From contig NZ_RDTE01000003.1 in the NCBI RefSeq assembly GCF_004125265.1, forward strand, positions 3,906,001 through 3,970,000: DNA of 64,000 nucleotides. The letters run 5' to 3'. A program made the translations under genes and the position numbers. The DNA is from Streptomyces lydicus. Its GTDB lineage: Bacteria; Actinomycetota; Actinomycetes; Streptomycetales; Streptomycetaceae. How positions within the stretch are numbered: the stretch's first letter is position 1; each line of letters begins with the position of its first letter. The notes below the pieces were generated by a model. It saw only the letters and a program-made list of their open reading frames with translations. It was not told the DNA's origin and searched no databases. This document shows positions 48,977-57,286 of the stretch, piece after piece.

Positions 48977-49600
48977 TCATCTGGAACGCGTACGGGACCG
49001 GCGCAGCAGCAGCGCCCCTCCCACCAGCAGCCCGCCGCCCGCACCCGCGACCACACCCAGCTCGCCGGGCCCGGTGGACGCCAGCAGCCCGGAGCCCGCC
49101 GAGGCCCCGGCCCGCGTCTGTGCCCCTGCCCGCGCGTCCCGTGCGGACGACCGCGGCGCAGGCACCGCCCCCGGGCCCTCCGCGGACTTCCGGGCGTGCT
49201 GCGGCGCCGCCTTCGCCGGTTGCGCCTTCGGCGGCCGTTCCCGGTGGGGCGTCCCGTCCGGGGCCGTGTGCCGCCGGACCCGCTCAGCGGCGGGCCGCTG
49301 CGCCACCGGGGGCGGCGGGGCGGCGTTCAGGGGCCGGCGGGCCGCCGCTCCGGGTACCGCACCGTTCCCGCACGAGGCACCCGTCGCCGGGTTGAGCGCC
49401 GCGCCACCGTCCACCGAGTTGCCGCACGCATTGACCGGGGTGTCCACGGTCACCTGGATGCTGTTCCCGGACAGCACACCCGGCGAGTTCTTCGCGCCGC
49501 CCCCGGCGCCGGCGTCCGCATACGCCACACCGCCACCCGCGCCGAGCACGCCCGACGCCGCCGTCACCACGAACACACACGTCTTCAGGCTCTGTCGCAT
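48977..49600 (-). CDS. Long chaplin with one chaplin domain and sortase signal
   Basis: The 207-aa precursor starts MRQSLKTCVFVVTAASGVLG, a signal peptide likely cut after VAYA (about residue 28). One chaplin domain follows (about 36-80: GAKNSPGVLSGNSIQV, then VNACGNS and GASCGNG). A Pro/Ala/Arg-rich spacer of about 90 residues leads to LASTG (173-177), a hydrophobic segment and a basic RRSRTRSR tail, the class E-type sortase signal. Known long chaplins ChpA-C carry two chaplin domains; this one has a single domain. The product should be cell-wall linked and help lay down the hydrophobic surface layer. A strong GAGGAGGG site precedes the ATG. Confidence 0.9.
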   Translation of the reverse strand: MRQSLKTCVFVVTAASGVLGAGGGVAYADAGAGGGAKNSPGVLSGNSIQVTVDTPVNACGNSVDGGAALNPATGASCGNGAVPGAAARRPLNAAPPPPVAQRPAAERVRRHTAPDGTPHRERPPKAQPAKAAPQHARKSAEGPGAVPAPRSSARDARAGAQTRAGASAGSGLLASTGPGELGVVAGAGGGLLVGGALLLRRSRTRSR

Positions 49601-49666
49601 CTCTCGTCCCTCCTCTGCAGTCATTGCCCACGGACCGCCGCCCGCACCGCGCGTTCCGCTCGCACG

Positions 49667-49708
49667 ACCGGGCGGCCGGCAGCCCATACGCGGCGCCGGC
49701 CGCCCGGT
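49667..49708 (-). terminator. Terminator after rodlin 1
   Basis: A 14-bp perfect stem ACCGGGCGGCCGGC with its complement flanks a 14-nt loop, 35 nt after the rodlin stop and before the long chaplin start. Confidence 0.88.
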
Positions 49709-49743
49709 GACACACGCGGGGGAACGGCCGAGGCCGCCTGCGC

Positions 49744-50139
49744 TCAGCCGTTGCCGACGCCGTTCCCGGAGAGGACCGGAATGCCGTCGATCATGTGCGA
49801 CAGCGGCTCGTCGCCCTTGGCCTGCGTCGAGTTGTGGGCGCACTGCTGGTTCTGCGGCGACGACAGGATGTTGAGGTCCTGCAGCGCGAAGCCGTGCACA
49901 CCCTGGAGGTTCGCCTTGCCCAGACCGAGGCACACGTCGTTCAGCGACCCCTGGACGAGCCCGAGCTGGGTGCTCAGGTGGCCGCGCGTGGTGGAGTTGC
50001 CGTAGACCGACGTCGCCCCGTTTCCGTTGACCGTGCTGGTGCCCCTCTGGTCACCGATCGCCATGGCGTCGGGAGCGGCCGCAGCGGAGATACCGATCAG
50101 CGACGCCGCCACAGCCGCGCCCGCCATCATCTTCTTCAT
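49744..50139 (-). CDS. Rodlin 1
   Basis: A 131-aa secreted rodlin. The signal peptide MKKMMAGAAVAASLIGISAA ends near DAMA, and mature sequence includes STVNGNGATSVYGNS, ALQDLNILSSPQNQQC and GDEPLSHMIDGIPVLSGNGV. Rodlins organise chaplin fibrils into the paired rodlet layer on aerial hyphae and spores. ATG 50139 has a GAAGGG site 8 nt upstream. The promoter-like element at 50191-50233 is shared with the other two rodlins. Confidence 0.95.
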   Translation of the reverse strand: MKKMMAGAAVAASLIGISAAAAPDAMAIGDQRGTSTVNGNGATSVYGNSTTRGHLSTQLGLVQGSLNDVCLGLGKANLQGVHGFALQDLNILSSPQNQQCAHNSTQAKGDEPLSHMIDGIPVLSGNGVGNG

Positions 50140-50190
50140 CACGCAAACCCTTCAGGAGAAGAAACTCCCGACACGGGAGCCCTGTTTGAA

Positions 50191-50233
50191 CAACCCGCCA
50201 TACGGGCTTGAGTTCTGCACCGTCACCCGAATA
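50191..50233 (-). promoter_or_regulatory. Shared rodlin promoter element (rodlin 1)
   Basis: Read on the minus strand: TATTCGGGTGAC, then 25 nt containing AAC at offset 8-10, then GGGTTG. The GTTG box ends 51 nt before the start codon. The layout matches the elements at 51069-51111 and 52977-53019 base for base in spacing. Confidence 0.65.
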
Positions 50234-50570
50234 GCAGGCACCAGGCCTTCCGCATGGGAATCAGCTTCCGCTGCCGCCGGTGTCCCGCCCCAATTCGCAT
50301 ACCGACAATGCGACTTGTCGCTCTCGGGGCAGCCCGGAACGCCCGATCTCCATGGCACTTCGCCACCACACGACGCAGGGCCCGCGAAACCACTGAACGG
50401 ATTCGCAGGCCCTGCCCTCGCTTCGGACGGCATGCCAATACCCTCGCAGCCCCATCAATCTCGCAAGGGCATTGGCACGCTTCCCTCCACACATCATTCC
50501 TAACGATCCGGCACGGCGGAGTTCCGTCACGAGCGAATAACATTTCCGCTCCAGTGCCGGACAGCAGAAA

Positions 50571-50609
50571 CCCGGGCCGCCCGGAAGAAGGAGGACCGGG
50601 CGGCCCGGG
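50571..50609 (-). terminator. Terminator after rodlin 2
   Basis: A 14-bp perfect stem CCCGGGCCGCCCGG with its complement closes an 11-nt loop, 14 nt after the rodlin 2 stop. Confidence 0.92.
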
Positions 50610-50623
50610 TGATCATCAGCCGG

Positions 50624-51022
50624 TCAGCGGTTGCCGGCGCCGTTGCCGGAAAGGACCGGGATGTTGTCCAGGATGTGCGACAGCGGCTCGTCGCCCTTGG
50701 CCTGGGTGGAATTCTCGGTGCACTGCTGGTTCTGCGGCGACGACAGGATGTTGAGGTCCTGCAGCGCGAAGCCGTGCACGCCCTGGAGGTTCAGCTTGCC
50801 CATGGCCAGGCAGGGCTTGTTGAACGAGCCCTGGATCAGACCGATCTGCGGGCTCATGTAGCCGTAGGTGGTGGAGTTTCCGAAATACTGCTGCGCGCCG
50901 TTGCCGTTGACGGAAGACGTTCCGTGCTGGTTGCCGATCGCCATCGCCTGGGGGGCGGCAGCGGCGGCCACGCCGACGATGGACGCAGCCGCGGCTGCGG
51001 TGGCCAAAGCCTTCTTGATCAT
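50624..51022 (-). CDS. Rodlin 2
   Basis: A 132-aa rodlin with signal MIKKALATAAAAASIVGVAA and mature segments SSVNGNGAQQYFGNS, QGSFNKPCLAMGKLN, ALQDLNILSSPQNQQC and LSHILDNIPVLSGNGAGN. It is very similar to rodlin 1 through the middle (LQGVHGFALQDLNILSSPQN identical). GAAGGA lies 5 nt before the ATG. It has its own terminator and promoter element, so each rodlin appears to be a separate transcription unit. Confidence 0.95.
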   Translation of the reverse strand: MIKKALATAAAAASIVGVAAAAAPQAMAIGNQHGTSSVNGNGAQQYFGNSTTYGYMSPQIGLIQGSFNKPCLAMGKLNLQGVHGFALQDLNILSSPQNQQCTENSTQAKGDEPLSHILDNIPVLSGNGAGNR

Positions 51023-51362
51023 TTTGATCCTTCGTGTTTCGGGATGCCCTTGGGCCGGGCAAACTGCCCAACTCACAGGGATGTTTTTGGTTGTTCTCAT
51101 TCACTCAAATGAGCTGGCCACCGGAGCCACATTCCCGTGCAGCTTTCCCGGGCAGCTTTCCCGGGCCGCTTTCCGGGGTCACTTCTACGGACCGGCATCG
51201 TGGCCGGTACTCCCGTTCCGGACCAGGGCCGGGAGCCTGGGCGAGAAAGCGCGGGGGTGCGGTGGAGCTTCGGGCGCCGCATGCCGGTAGTCGGGTCACA
51301 CAAAATTCCGCTACCGCGTCGCACTCGCCGGGCGCAGCCGAAGGACAGTGAAATCCGCGGAA
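51023..51362. other. 340-bp region upstream of rodlin 2
   Basis: No gene is seen. It contains the rodlin promoter element and, at 51139-51176, three tandem units of gcagctttcccgg type (the third is shortened). Confidence 0.55.
51069..51111 (-). promoter_or_regulatory. Shared rodlin promoter element (rodlin 2)
   Basis: On the minus strand: CATTTGAGTGAA, 25 nt with AAC at offset 8-10, then GAGTTG ending 47 nt before the rodlin 2 start. AAC-N17-GTTG resembles what I recall of BldN-type ECF promoters. Confidence 0.7.
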
Positions 51363-51650
51363 TTACTTGAGCGGCAGGCCGCCGAGCAGCGGAGTCTTCT
51401 TGGTCGGCCCGGTGACACCACGGAGCAGCTTCTTCGCGTTGGCCGACTTGACCTTGCCCCCCGCGGTCTTGACCGTGTTGACCAGCGGCTTGAGCTGGTG
51501 GCCGTCCAGCTGCTTGCTGCTCAGCGCGTCGGTCAGCCCGCCGTTGAGGCTCATGGTCGGGGCTCCGGGCTGGGCGGCGAATGCAGGTGTGGCGATCCCC
51601 AGCGCCATGACGGAACCGGCAACAACCGCGGCAGACTTTGCGTACTTCAC
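51363..51650 (-). CDS. Small secreted protein in chaplin/rodlin cluster
   Basis: The 95-aa precursor has a signal (VKYAKSAAVVAGSVMALGIA to PAFA) very like that of the neighbouring short chaplin. The mature part, MSLNGGLTDALSSKQLDGHQ to KKTPLLGGLPLK, is basic and has no cysteine and no chaplin or rodlin domain. It is co-oriented with the cluster. GTG 51650 has GAAGGG 9 nt upstream. Function unknown; position suggests a surface-layer accessory. Confidence 0.8.
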   Translation of the reverse strand: MKYAKSAAVVAGSVMALGIATPAFAAQPGAPTMSLNGGLTDALSSKQLDGHQLKPLVNTVKTAGGKVKSANAKKLLRGVTGPTKKTPLLGGLPLK

Positions 51651-51856
51651 TTCAACTGTCCCTTCTCGGGCGGTGCTTGACGGTCCGGCGGCAGCAACGC
51701 CACATGTGGCAATCACTTCGCTGCTCGGATGACCGATTTCAGCGTGACTAACGAGTTCCTACGTCCCGAGAAACCCTGAAATTGCACTCTTTCTCGGATG
51801 AGCCGCCCGAAAATTGCAGACGCTGTACGTCCACCCGCACCATGCGAATGGCGACC

Positions 51857-51890
51857 GGCCCCGGTGCGCAGGTGACCGCGCACCGGGGCC
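51857..51890 (-). terminator. Terminator after the short chaplin
   Basis: A 13-bp perfect stem GGCCCCGGTGCGC with its complement closes an 8-nt AGGTGACC loop, 33 nt after the stop. Confidence 0.9.
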
Positions 51891-51923
51891 AGGTCACATC
51901 GACTTGGCTCGAATTCCTTCGAG

Positions 51924-52157
51924 TCAGGCGTTCACGCAGGTGTTGCCGAACGCCGGGTTCAGCAGCGCAACGATGTTGACGGTGTTGCCGCAGAGGTTGA
52001 CCGGGATGTGCACCGGGACCTGGACGGCGTTACCGGAGAGCACACCGGGCGAGTTCTTGGCGCCACCGGCGACCCCTGCGTCGGCGAAGGCCGGCGACGC
52101 CGCCCCCACCGCCATGATCGTACCGGCAGTGATCGCTGCGACCTTTGCGTACTTCAC
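51924..52157 (-). CDS. Short chaplin (two-cysteine type)
   Basis: A 77-aa chaplin. The signal VKYAKVAAITAGTIMAVGAA ends PAFA, and the single mature chaplin domain is GGAKNSPGVLSGNAVQVPVH with VNLCGNTVNIVALLNPAFGN and a final TCVNA. The two cysteines likely form the intradomain disulfide. It assembles into amyloid-like fibrils that lower surface tension for aerial growth. GTG 52157 has GGAAGGG 6 nt upstream. Confidence 0.95.
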   Translation of the reverse strand: MKYAKVAAITAGTIMAVGAASPAFADAGVAGGAKNSPGVLSGNAVQVPVHIPVNLCGNTVNIVALLNPAFGNTCVNA

Positions 52158-52521
52158 TTTCAGCCCTTCCTTGCAACGGGTCCGTGGCGAACACGACCGT
52201 CGTGTCGCACGGGCGGTTTTCTGCTCGCCCGTAACACCGCTGCGATATTGGTAACGATTTCCCCTCGGGCACGAAACTCTTGCCGGGAGGTTTTCGGAGG
52301 AATCGCCCGAACGATGCAGCACCGCTTCAGGAGATTGTCGCCGCGCATACGACGCGGAAAAAACACCGGAGTTCGAACAGGCGAGGTACCCGCCGAATAC
52401 GAATTCCTACCGAAAGGGGGATCGAGGAATTCCGTCCCTACGGTTCCCAACGGGGTTCCCCAGGTCCCGGACCGCTCTGGAAACGAGAGCCGGCGGTCCG
52501 GGCCTGCGGCCGATGGCCGGC
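52158..52521. other. 364-bp region upstream of the short chaplin
   Basis: No gene is seen. It carries the short chaplin promoter and the 3' flank of rodlin 3. I could not place the rodlin-type promoter element here. Confidence 0.45.
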
Positions 52522-52929
52522 TCAGTGGTTGCCGACGCCGTTCCCGGACAGGATCGGAATGTCGTCGATGATGTGCGACAGCGGCTCGTCACCCTTGGCC
52601 TGGGTGGAGTTCTCGGCGCACTGCTGGTTCTGCGGCGACGACAGAACGTTGATGTCCTGCATCGCGGCCGGCCACCAGCCTCCCACGAGCTGGCTGTTCA
52701 CCTTGCCCAGGGCGATGCACGGCTTGTTGAACGAGCCCTGGACGAGCTCCAGCTGCGGGCTCATCTTGCCCACGGTGGTGGAGTTGCCGAACGCGCTCTT
52801 GGCACCGTTGCCGTTCACCGTCGACGTGCCGTTGTGGTTGCCGATCGCCATCGCCTGGGGGGCGGCCGTTGCCGAGATGCCGACGACGGACGCGGCTACA
52901 GCCGTCGTGGCCAGGACCTTCTTGATCAC
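52522..52929 (-). CDS. Rodlin 3
   Basis: A 135-aa rodlin with signal MIKKVLATTAVAASVVGISA, mature STVNGNGAKSAFGNS, QGSFNKPCIALGKVN and LSHIIDDIPILSGNGVGN. It differs from rodlins 1 and 2 in the middle, where VGGWWPAAMQDINVLSSPQN replaces GVHGFALQDLNILSSPQN, a Trp-Trp-Pro substitution. GTG 52929 has GAAGGG 6 nt upstream. Confidence 0.95.
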   Translation of the reverse strand: MIKKVLATTAVAASVVGISATAAPQAMAIGNHNGTSTVNGNGAKSAFGNSTTVGKMSPQLELVQGSFNKPCIALGKVNSQLVGGWWPAAMQDINVLSSPQNQQCAENSTQAKGDEPLSHIIDDIPILSGNGVGNH

Positions 52930-53524
52930 GATTTACCCTTCTCGAAGCGGAGTGCCCGTTTCCGGAGCGCACTGGTCAACTCGCTTCTGGGGGTGCGGTT
53001 TCGCCGTTTCACCCAAATGCCACGAAACCATAGATACATATCACCACCCCGGGCCGAGTTCGCCTTCCGGATGCCGTTTTGGCATTTCAGAATCCGGTAC
53101 GAAGAATTCTTACCGGCATTTCCCGGCGGGCTGCCGACCCGCTGGACGGTGATTTCAAGTGCCATGAGGGCAAGGCGAGTTGCGGAGCAAGCGCTGCCGA
53201 TCACCGGATTCGGCGGGCGGCGGCGTTGAGGGTGTCGGGCACACCGCAGGTGCGCCAAAGGTCAACCCGGTGGTGATCAGTTCCGGTTGAAGGTGGCTCC
53301 GCGGGAAATGGCGCCTTGGTTGCGGCGTTTCGGCCGAGGGAGTGGCGACAGCCTGCCTCGGCCCGGGGGCGCAGAGGGGTGTGCCGGGGGGGGGGACGGG
53401 CTGCGGAGGGGCGGGCTGCGGGGAGGGACGGGCCGCGGGGGTCTCGCCGGCATGAGGGCTGCCGGGGTCGTGTCGTCTGCGCTGGTCAGGGCGAATGTCA
53501 GACCCTGGTGGAAGACTCGGAGGC
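52930..53524. other. 595-bp divergent gap between rodlin 3 and the polymerase gene
   Basis: Apart from the rodlin 3 promoter element I see no gene. The left 250 bp is AT-richer than average (e.g. accatagatacatatcacca). The right part is GC-rich and should hold the polymerase promoter. Confidence 0.5.
52977..53019 (-). promoter_or_regulatory. Shared rodlin promoter element (rodlin 3)
   Basis: On the minus strand: CATTTGGGTGAA, 25 nt with AAC at offset 8-10, then GAGTTG ending 48 nt before the start codon. Confidence 0.7.
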
Positions 53525-55207
53525 ATGAGATGGGCGGTGGTGGAGACGGGCGACGGGGGTGCTCGTCTCTGCCCGCTCGACCGGGAGGGGCGGCCCGCCG
53601 GGCCGGTGGTGCGGGAGTCCTCGCTCGCCGAGGCCGTGCGTACCCGGCCCGAGGTCGAGCGGTGGGTGTGGCGGTCCACCGCGGAGACCTACCGGCGGCT
53701 GCTGACGGCGGGGGTGCGGGTCGAGCGGTGCTATGACGTGGAGGCCGCCGAGGCGCTGCTGATCGGCCATGAGGAGGGTCAGTCGGGCCAGCCGCATTCG
53801 CTGGCCGCCGCCTGGGCGCGGCTCCACGACCGGCCCGTCCCGCAGGACGCGCCGGTCCGTACGGCTCAGGCCCAGCCGTCCCTGTTCGAGCCGGGCCCGG
53901 TGCCGCTGCCTCCTGGCACGGACGAGCTCACGGCGCTGCTGGAGGTCTATGCCGGCCATATGGCGCGTACGGAGAGGGCGGAACACCCGGACCGGATGCG
54001 GCTCCTGCTCGCCGCCGAATCCGCGGGCATGCTGGTCGCCACGGAAATGGGGCGGGCCGGGGTGCCGTGGCGCGCCGATGTGCACCGCAAGCTGCTCGAC
54101 GAGCTGCTGGGAGAGCGCTATCCGGGCGGAGGGGAGCCGCGCCGGATGGCGGCACTGGCCGACGAGGTGTCCCGGGCCTTCGGGACGGGCCGGCGGGTGC
54201 GCCCGGATCTGCCGCAGGACATCGTCAAGGCCTTTGCCCGCGCCGGGATTTCCCTCACCTCGACCCGCAAATGGGAGCTGCAACAGATCGATCACCCCGC
54301 GGTGGCGCCGCTGCTGGAGTACAAGACGCTCTATCGCCTCTACACCGCCCATGGGTGGGCATGGCTCCAGCAGTGGGTGCACGACGGCCGTTTCCACCCC
54401 GAGTATCTGCCCGGTGGCACGGTCTCCGGCCGCTGGACCACCAACGGCGGTGGTGCGCTGCAGATCCCCAAGGTGATCCGGCAGGCCGTACGCGCCGACC
54501 CGGGGTGGCGCCTGGTGGTCGCCGACGCCGCCCAGATGGAACCCCGGGTACTGGCGGCCGTCTCCCGCGACCGGGGCCTGATGGAGCTGGCCGGCAGCGG
54601 CGAGGATCTGTACGCCGACCTGGCCGCCCGTGCGTTCGGGGGTGACCGCGACCGGGCCAAGCTCGGTCTGCTGGGCGCCATTTACGGCCAGACGTCCGGT
54701 GACGCCCTCAAGCACATGGCCGATCTGCGCCGCCGCTATCCGGCCGCGGTGGCGTATGTGGACGAGGCGGCGCGCGCGGGCGAGGAAGGACGGCTGGTGC
54801 GCACCTGGATGGGCCGCACCAGCCCGCCCGCTTCCGTCGCGCCTCCCGATGAGGCGGGCCTGCCCCAGGAAGAGGAAGCGTCCCCGGCCTACGGCACCGG
54901 CTCGGCTGCCGCCCGGGCGCGCGGCCGGTTCACCCGCAATTTCGTCGTCCAGGGCAGCGCTGCCGACTGGGCCCTGTTGCTACTGGCCGCGCTGCGCCAC
55001 TCGTTGTCGGAGGGCGGGCTCCGCGCCGAACTGGTCTTCTTCCAGCATGACGAGGTGATCGTGCACTGCCCCGCGCAGGAGGCGGCGACGGTCGCCGAGG
55101 CGATCACGGCGGCCGCCGCGACGGCCGGGCGGATCGCGTTCGGGGAGACTCCGGTCCGCTTTCCGTTCACCACGGCGGTGGTGGAGTGTTATGCGGAGGC
55201 GAAGTGA
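53525..55207 (+). CDS. Family A DNA polymerase-like protein ('bifunctional 3'-5' exonuclease/DNA polymerase')
   Basis: A 560-aa PolA-related protein. Polymerase motif A is VVADAAQMEPRVLA (the usual DYSQIELR, Asp and Glu kept), motif B DRAKLGLLGAIYGQTSGDAL and motif C FFQHDEVIVHC. The SGRWTTNGGGALQIPK region binds primer-template. The first 150 residues align only weakly with a DEDD exonuclease, and the DxE motif is not visible. No 5' nuclease domain is present. ATG 53525 (MRWAVVE) fits family starts; ATG 53495 is in frame upstream. Probably an accessory repair polymerase. Confidence 0.85.
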   Translation: MRWAVVETGDGGARLCPLDREGRPAGPVVRESSLAEAVRTRPEVERWVWRSTAETYRRLLTAGVRVERCYDVEAAEALLIGHEEGQSGQPHSLAAAWARLHDRPVPQDAPVRTAQAQPSLFEPGPVPLPPGTDELTALLEVYAGHMARTERAEHPDRMRLLLAAESAGMLVATEMGRAGVPWRADVHRKLLDELLGERYPGGGEPRRMAALADEVSRAFGTGRRVRPDLPQDIVKAFARAGISLTSTRKWELQQIDHPAVAPLLEYKTLYRLYTAHGWAWLQQWVHDGRFHPEYLPGGTVSGRWTTNGGGALQIPKVIRQAVRADPGWRLVVADAAQMEPRVLAAVSRDRGLMELAGSGEDLYADLAARAFGGDRDRAKLGLLGAIYGQTSGDALKHMADLRRRYPAAVAYVDEAARAGEEGRLVRTWMGRTSPPASVAPPDEAGLPQEEEASPAYGTGSAAARARGRFTRNFVVQGSAADWALLLLAALRHSLSEGGLRAELVFFQHDEVIVHCPAQEAATVAEAITAAAATAGRIAFGETPVRFPFTTAVVECYAEAK

Positions 55208-55398
55208 GCGGGTGCGGCGGGGCGGCGGGGACGGTGGGGCGGCAGGCACGGCGGGGCGGTGCAGCGGGGCCGCCGGCAGCGGGCCGGTGCAGGCCGCGGG
55301 GGCGCGTACCACTTGCCGGCGGGCGCGGGCGGGCGCGTGCGGGCGGAGATCGTGAGCAGAAGCTGTGGCATGTCCCTTCCGAACGAGGAGCACTCCGT

Positions 55399-56508
55399 AT
55401 GAGCGTCCAGCCCGAGAAGACTGACCGGACCGCGATGCGGGTGCACCCCGAACTCGTTGCGGCCTTTGAGGCGTTGCCGCGGAACTCCGATCCGTATGAG
55501 GACATCGAGGCCTCGCGCGCCGGATTCCACGAGATGCTGGCCGCCTTCCCGGCGGACCGTACGGGCGTGTGCAGCGAGCGGTTCGACATCCCGCGAACGG
55601 GCGGCGGCGCAGCTACGGACGGCGGCAGGCTGACGGAAGGCGGCACGCTGACGGTCGAGGTCTACCGTCCGGAGGGGGTGGTGGGTACCGCCGCCGAAGA
55701 CACCGGGAACACCAGTAGCGCCGGGAACGTGCTGCCCGCCGTACTGCATTTCCACGGGGGCGGGTTCGCCCTCGGCCGGGCGCTGCCGGGGCAGGACCGG
55801 GTGGCCATCGAGCTCTGCCGCGAACTGCCCGCCGTGATCATCACCGTCGAATACCGCCTCGCCCCTGAGCACCGCTATCCGGCCGCGGTGGAGGACTGCT
55901 ACCTCGCGCTGGAATGGGTGGCCGGGCGGGCCGGCGAGCTGGGCATCGATCCCGCGCGGATCGCGGTGGCCGGCAAGTCGGCGGGCGGTGGACTCAGCGC
56001 CGCGGTCGCCCTGATGGCCCGCGACCGCGGCGGGCCGGAGCTCGCCTATCAGTCGCTGTGCGTCCCCGATCTGGATGACCGGGTCGGGGCGGACACGGCG
56101 GCCGACGCAGCAACCGACGCGACAGCGGACACAGCAGCGGACACGGAGCGAGCCCTGGACGCACGGGTGCTCACCGGGCGCGGTGTCCAGTCGTCGTGGC
56201 AGCACTACCTTCCGGAGGGGACGACACAGGCGGAGGCGTATGCCGCGCCCGCTCGCGCCACCGAGCTGTCGGGGCTGCCACCGGCCCATGTCCTGGTCTG
56301 CGATCTCGATCCGATGCGCGAGGCGGGGCTGGCCTACGCCCGGCGCCTGATGGACGCGGGCGTGCCGGTCACGGTCCGCAATGTGCCCGGTGCCTGGCAC
56401 GGCTTCGAGCTGTACGCGCCGGACACCCGGGTGGCGAAGGAGATGACGGCCCACTGGACGGGGCAGTTGCGGGCGGCGCTCCATCCGGAGTCCCCGGCGG
56501 TGGTGTGA
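55399..56508 (+). CDS. Alpha/beta hydrolase, hormone-sensitive-lipase type
   Basis: The 369-aa esterase has the oxyanion HGGG (LHFHGGGFALG), the nucleophile elbow GKSAGGGLSAA and a late Asp/His pair (VCDLDPMREAG, PGAWHGFELYA). Two low-complexity inserts break the conserved fold: residues 70-110 or so, and an Ala/Asp/Thr repeat (ADTAADAATDATADTAADTE) near residue 240. GAGGAG lies 8 nt before the ATG. The substrate is probably a short-chain ester. Confidence 0.9.
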   Translation: MSVQPEKTDRTAMRVHPELVAAFEALPRNSDPYEDIEASRAGFHEMLAAFPADRTGVCSERFDIPRTGGGAATDGGRLTEGGTLTVEVYRPEGVVGTAAEDTGNTSSAGNVLPAVLHFHGGGFALGRALPGQDRVAIELCRELPAVIITVEYRLAPEHRYPAAVEDCYLALEWVAGRAGELGIDPARIAVAGKSAGGGLSAAVALMARDRGGPELAYQSLCVPDLDDRVGADTAADAATDATADTAADTERALDARVLTGRGVQSSWQHYLPEGTTQAEAYAAPARATELSGLPPAHVLVCDLDPMREAGLAYARRLMDAGVPVTVRNVPGAWHGFELYAPDTRVAKEMTAHWTGQLRAALHPESPAVV

Positions 56509-56572
56509 GGCCGCTCAGGCCGACCCTCCCGGCGGGCCGGGAGGGTCCTCCCCCGCCGGGGCCCCGGCGGCT

Positions 56573-57208
56573 TCAACGCCCTGCCCGTTGCCCCCCGTGC
56601 CCGCCGCTCGGGGCCTTGACGGTGGAGATCAGGCCACGGGTGATCCGCACCATCGACGCGACCAGCAGCTCGCGCGGGCGGTCGGGCCGCTCCAGCCACC
56701 ACAACGCGAGCCCGTAGAGCGCACTGCGGATCGCTTCGCCGAGGGGTTCCAGCTCGGCCTCGGGGATGCCGGGCACGAACTCGCGCAGCAGCGCCATGTC
56801 CGTCTCCCGCTGTCTGCGCTGCAGTTCACGGTGGAAGGCAGCGACCTGCGCGTCGCCCGTGGTGTCCCGGAACATCATGCGCCAGGTGTACGGATGGCTC
56901 TGCACATAGCCGAACCAGGCGTCATACATCGCCGTCATCCTCGCGGCCAGATCGCCCTCACCGTGCAGGAGTTCGCGGATCGGGGCGGCCGCCAGCTCGT
57001 CGCGGTGCCGCTCCAGCAGGGCGAGGTGCAGCTCCTGCTTGGAGTCGAAGTGCCGGTAGAGCATCGGCTTGCTCAGGCCCGCTTCAGCGGCGATCTCTCC
57101 GATGGTGGTGCCCGCGAAGCCGCGCTCCGCGAACAGCCGGGCCGCCGCGTCCTCGATACGCGTCCTGGCCTCGGCCCGCGCGGCGCGGCTGCGGTCGATC
57201 CCGCCCAT
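56573..57208 (-). CDS. TetR-family regulator
   Basis: The 211-aa protein has an N-terminal TetR helix-turn-helix (RIEDAAARLFAERGFAGTTI, AAEAGLSKPMLYRHFDSKQE) and an all-helical ligand domain with MMFRDTTGD and WWLERPDRPRELL. It is divergent from the CrtA-like gene, with a palindrome between them. Confidence 0.92.
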   Translation of the reverse strand: MGGIDRSRAARAEARTRIEDAAARLFAERGFAGTTIGEIAAEAGLSKPMLYRHFDSKQELHLALLERHRDELAAAPIRELLHGEGDLAARMTAMYDAWFGYVQSHPYTWRMMFRDTTGDAQVAAFHRELQRRQRETDMALLREFVPGIPEAELEPLGEAIRSALYGLALWWLERPDRPRELLVASMVRITRGLISTVKAPSGGHGGQRAGR

Positions 57209-57286
57209 GCGCTCCCCCTCTGCGAACTGGCTTGTTCCGCTGGTGATTTCGGCTCGCCATGGCCGCTGTGATGAAGGATACTGGAT

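Larger units (their letters stand above)
50140..50623. other. 484-bp region upstream of rodlin 1
   Basis: No gene is seen. The left quarter holds the rodlin 1 promoter element and the right end holds the rodlin 2 terminator. The middle is less GC-rich than the surrounding coding DNA and may carry further control sites. Confidence 0.5.
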
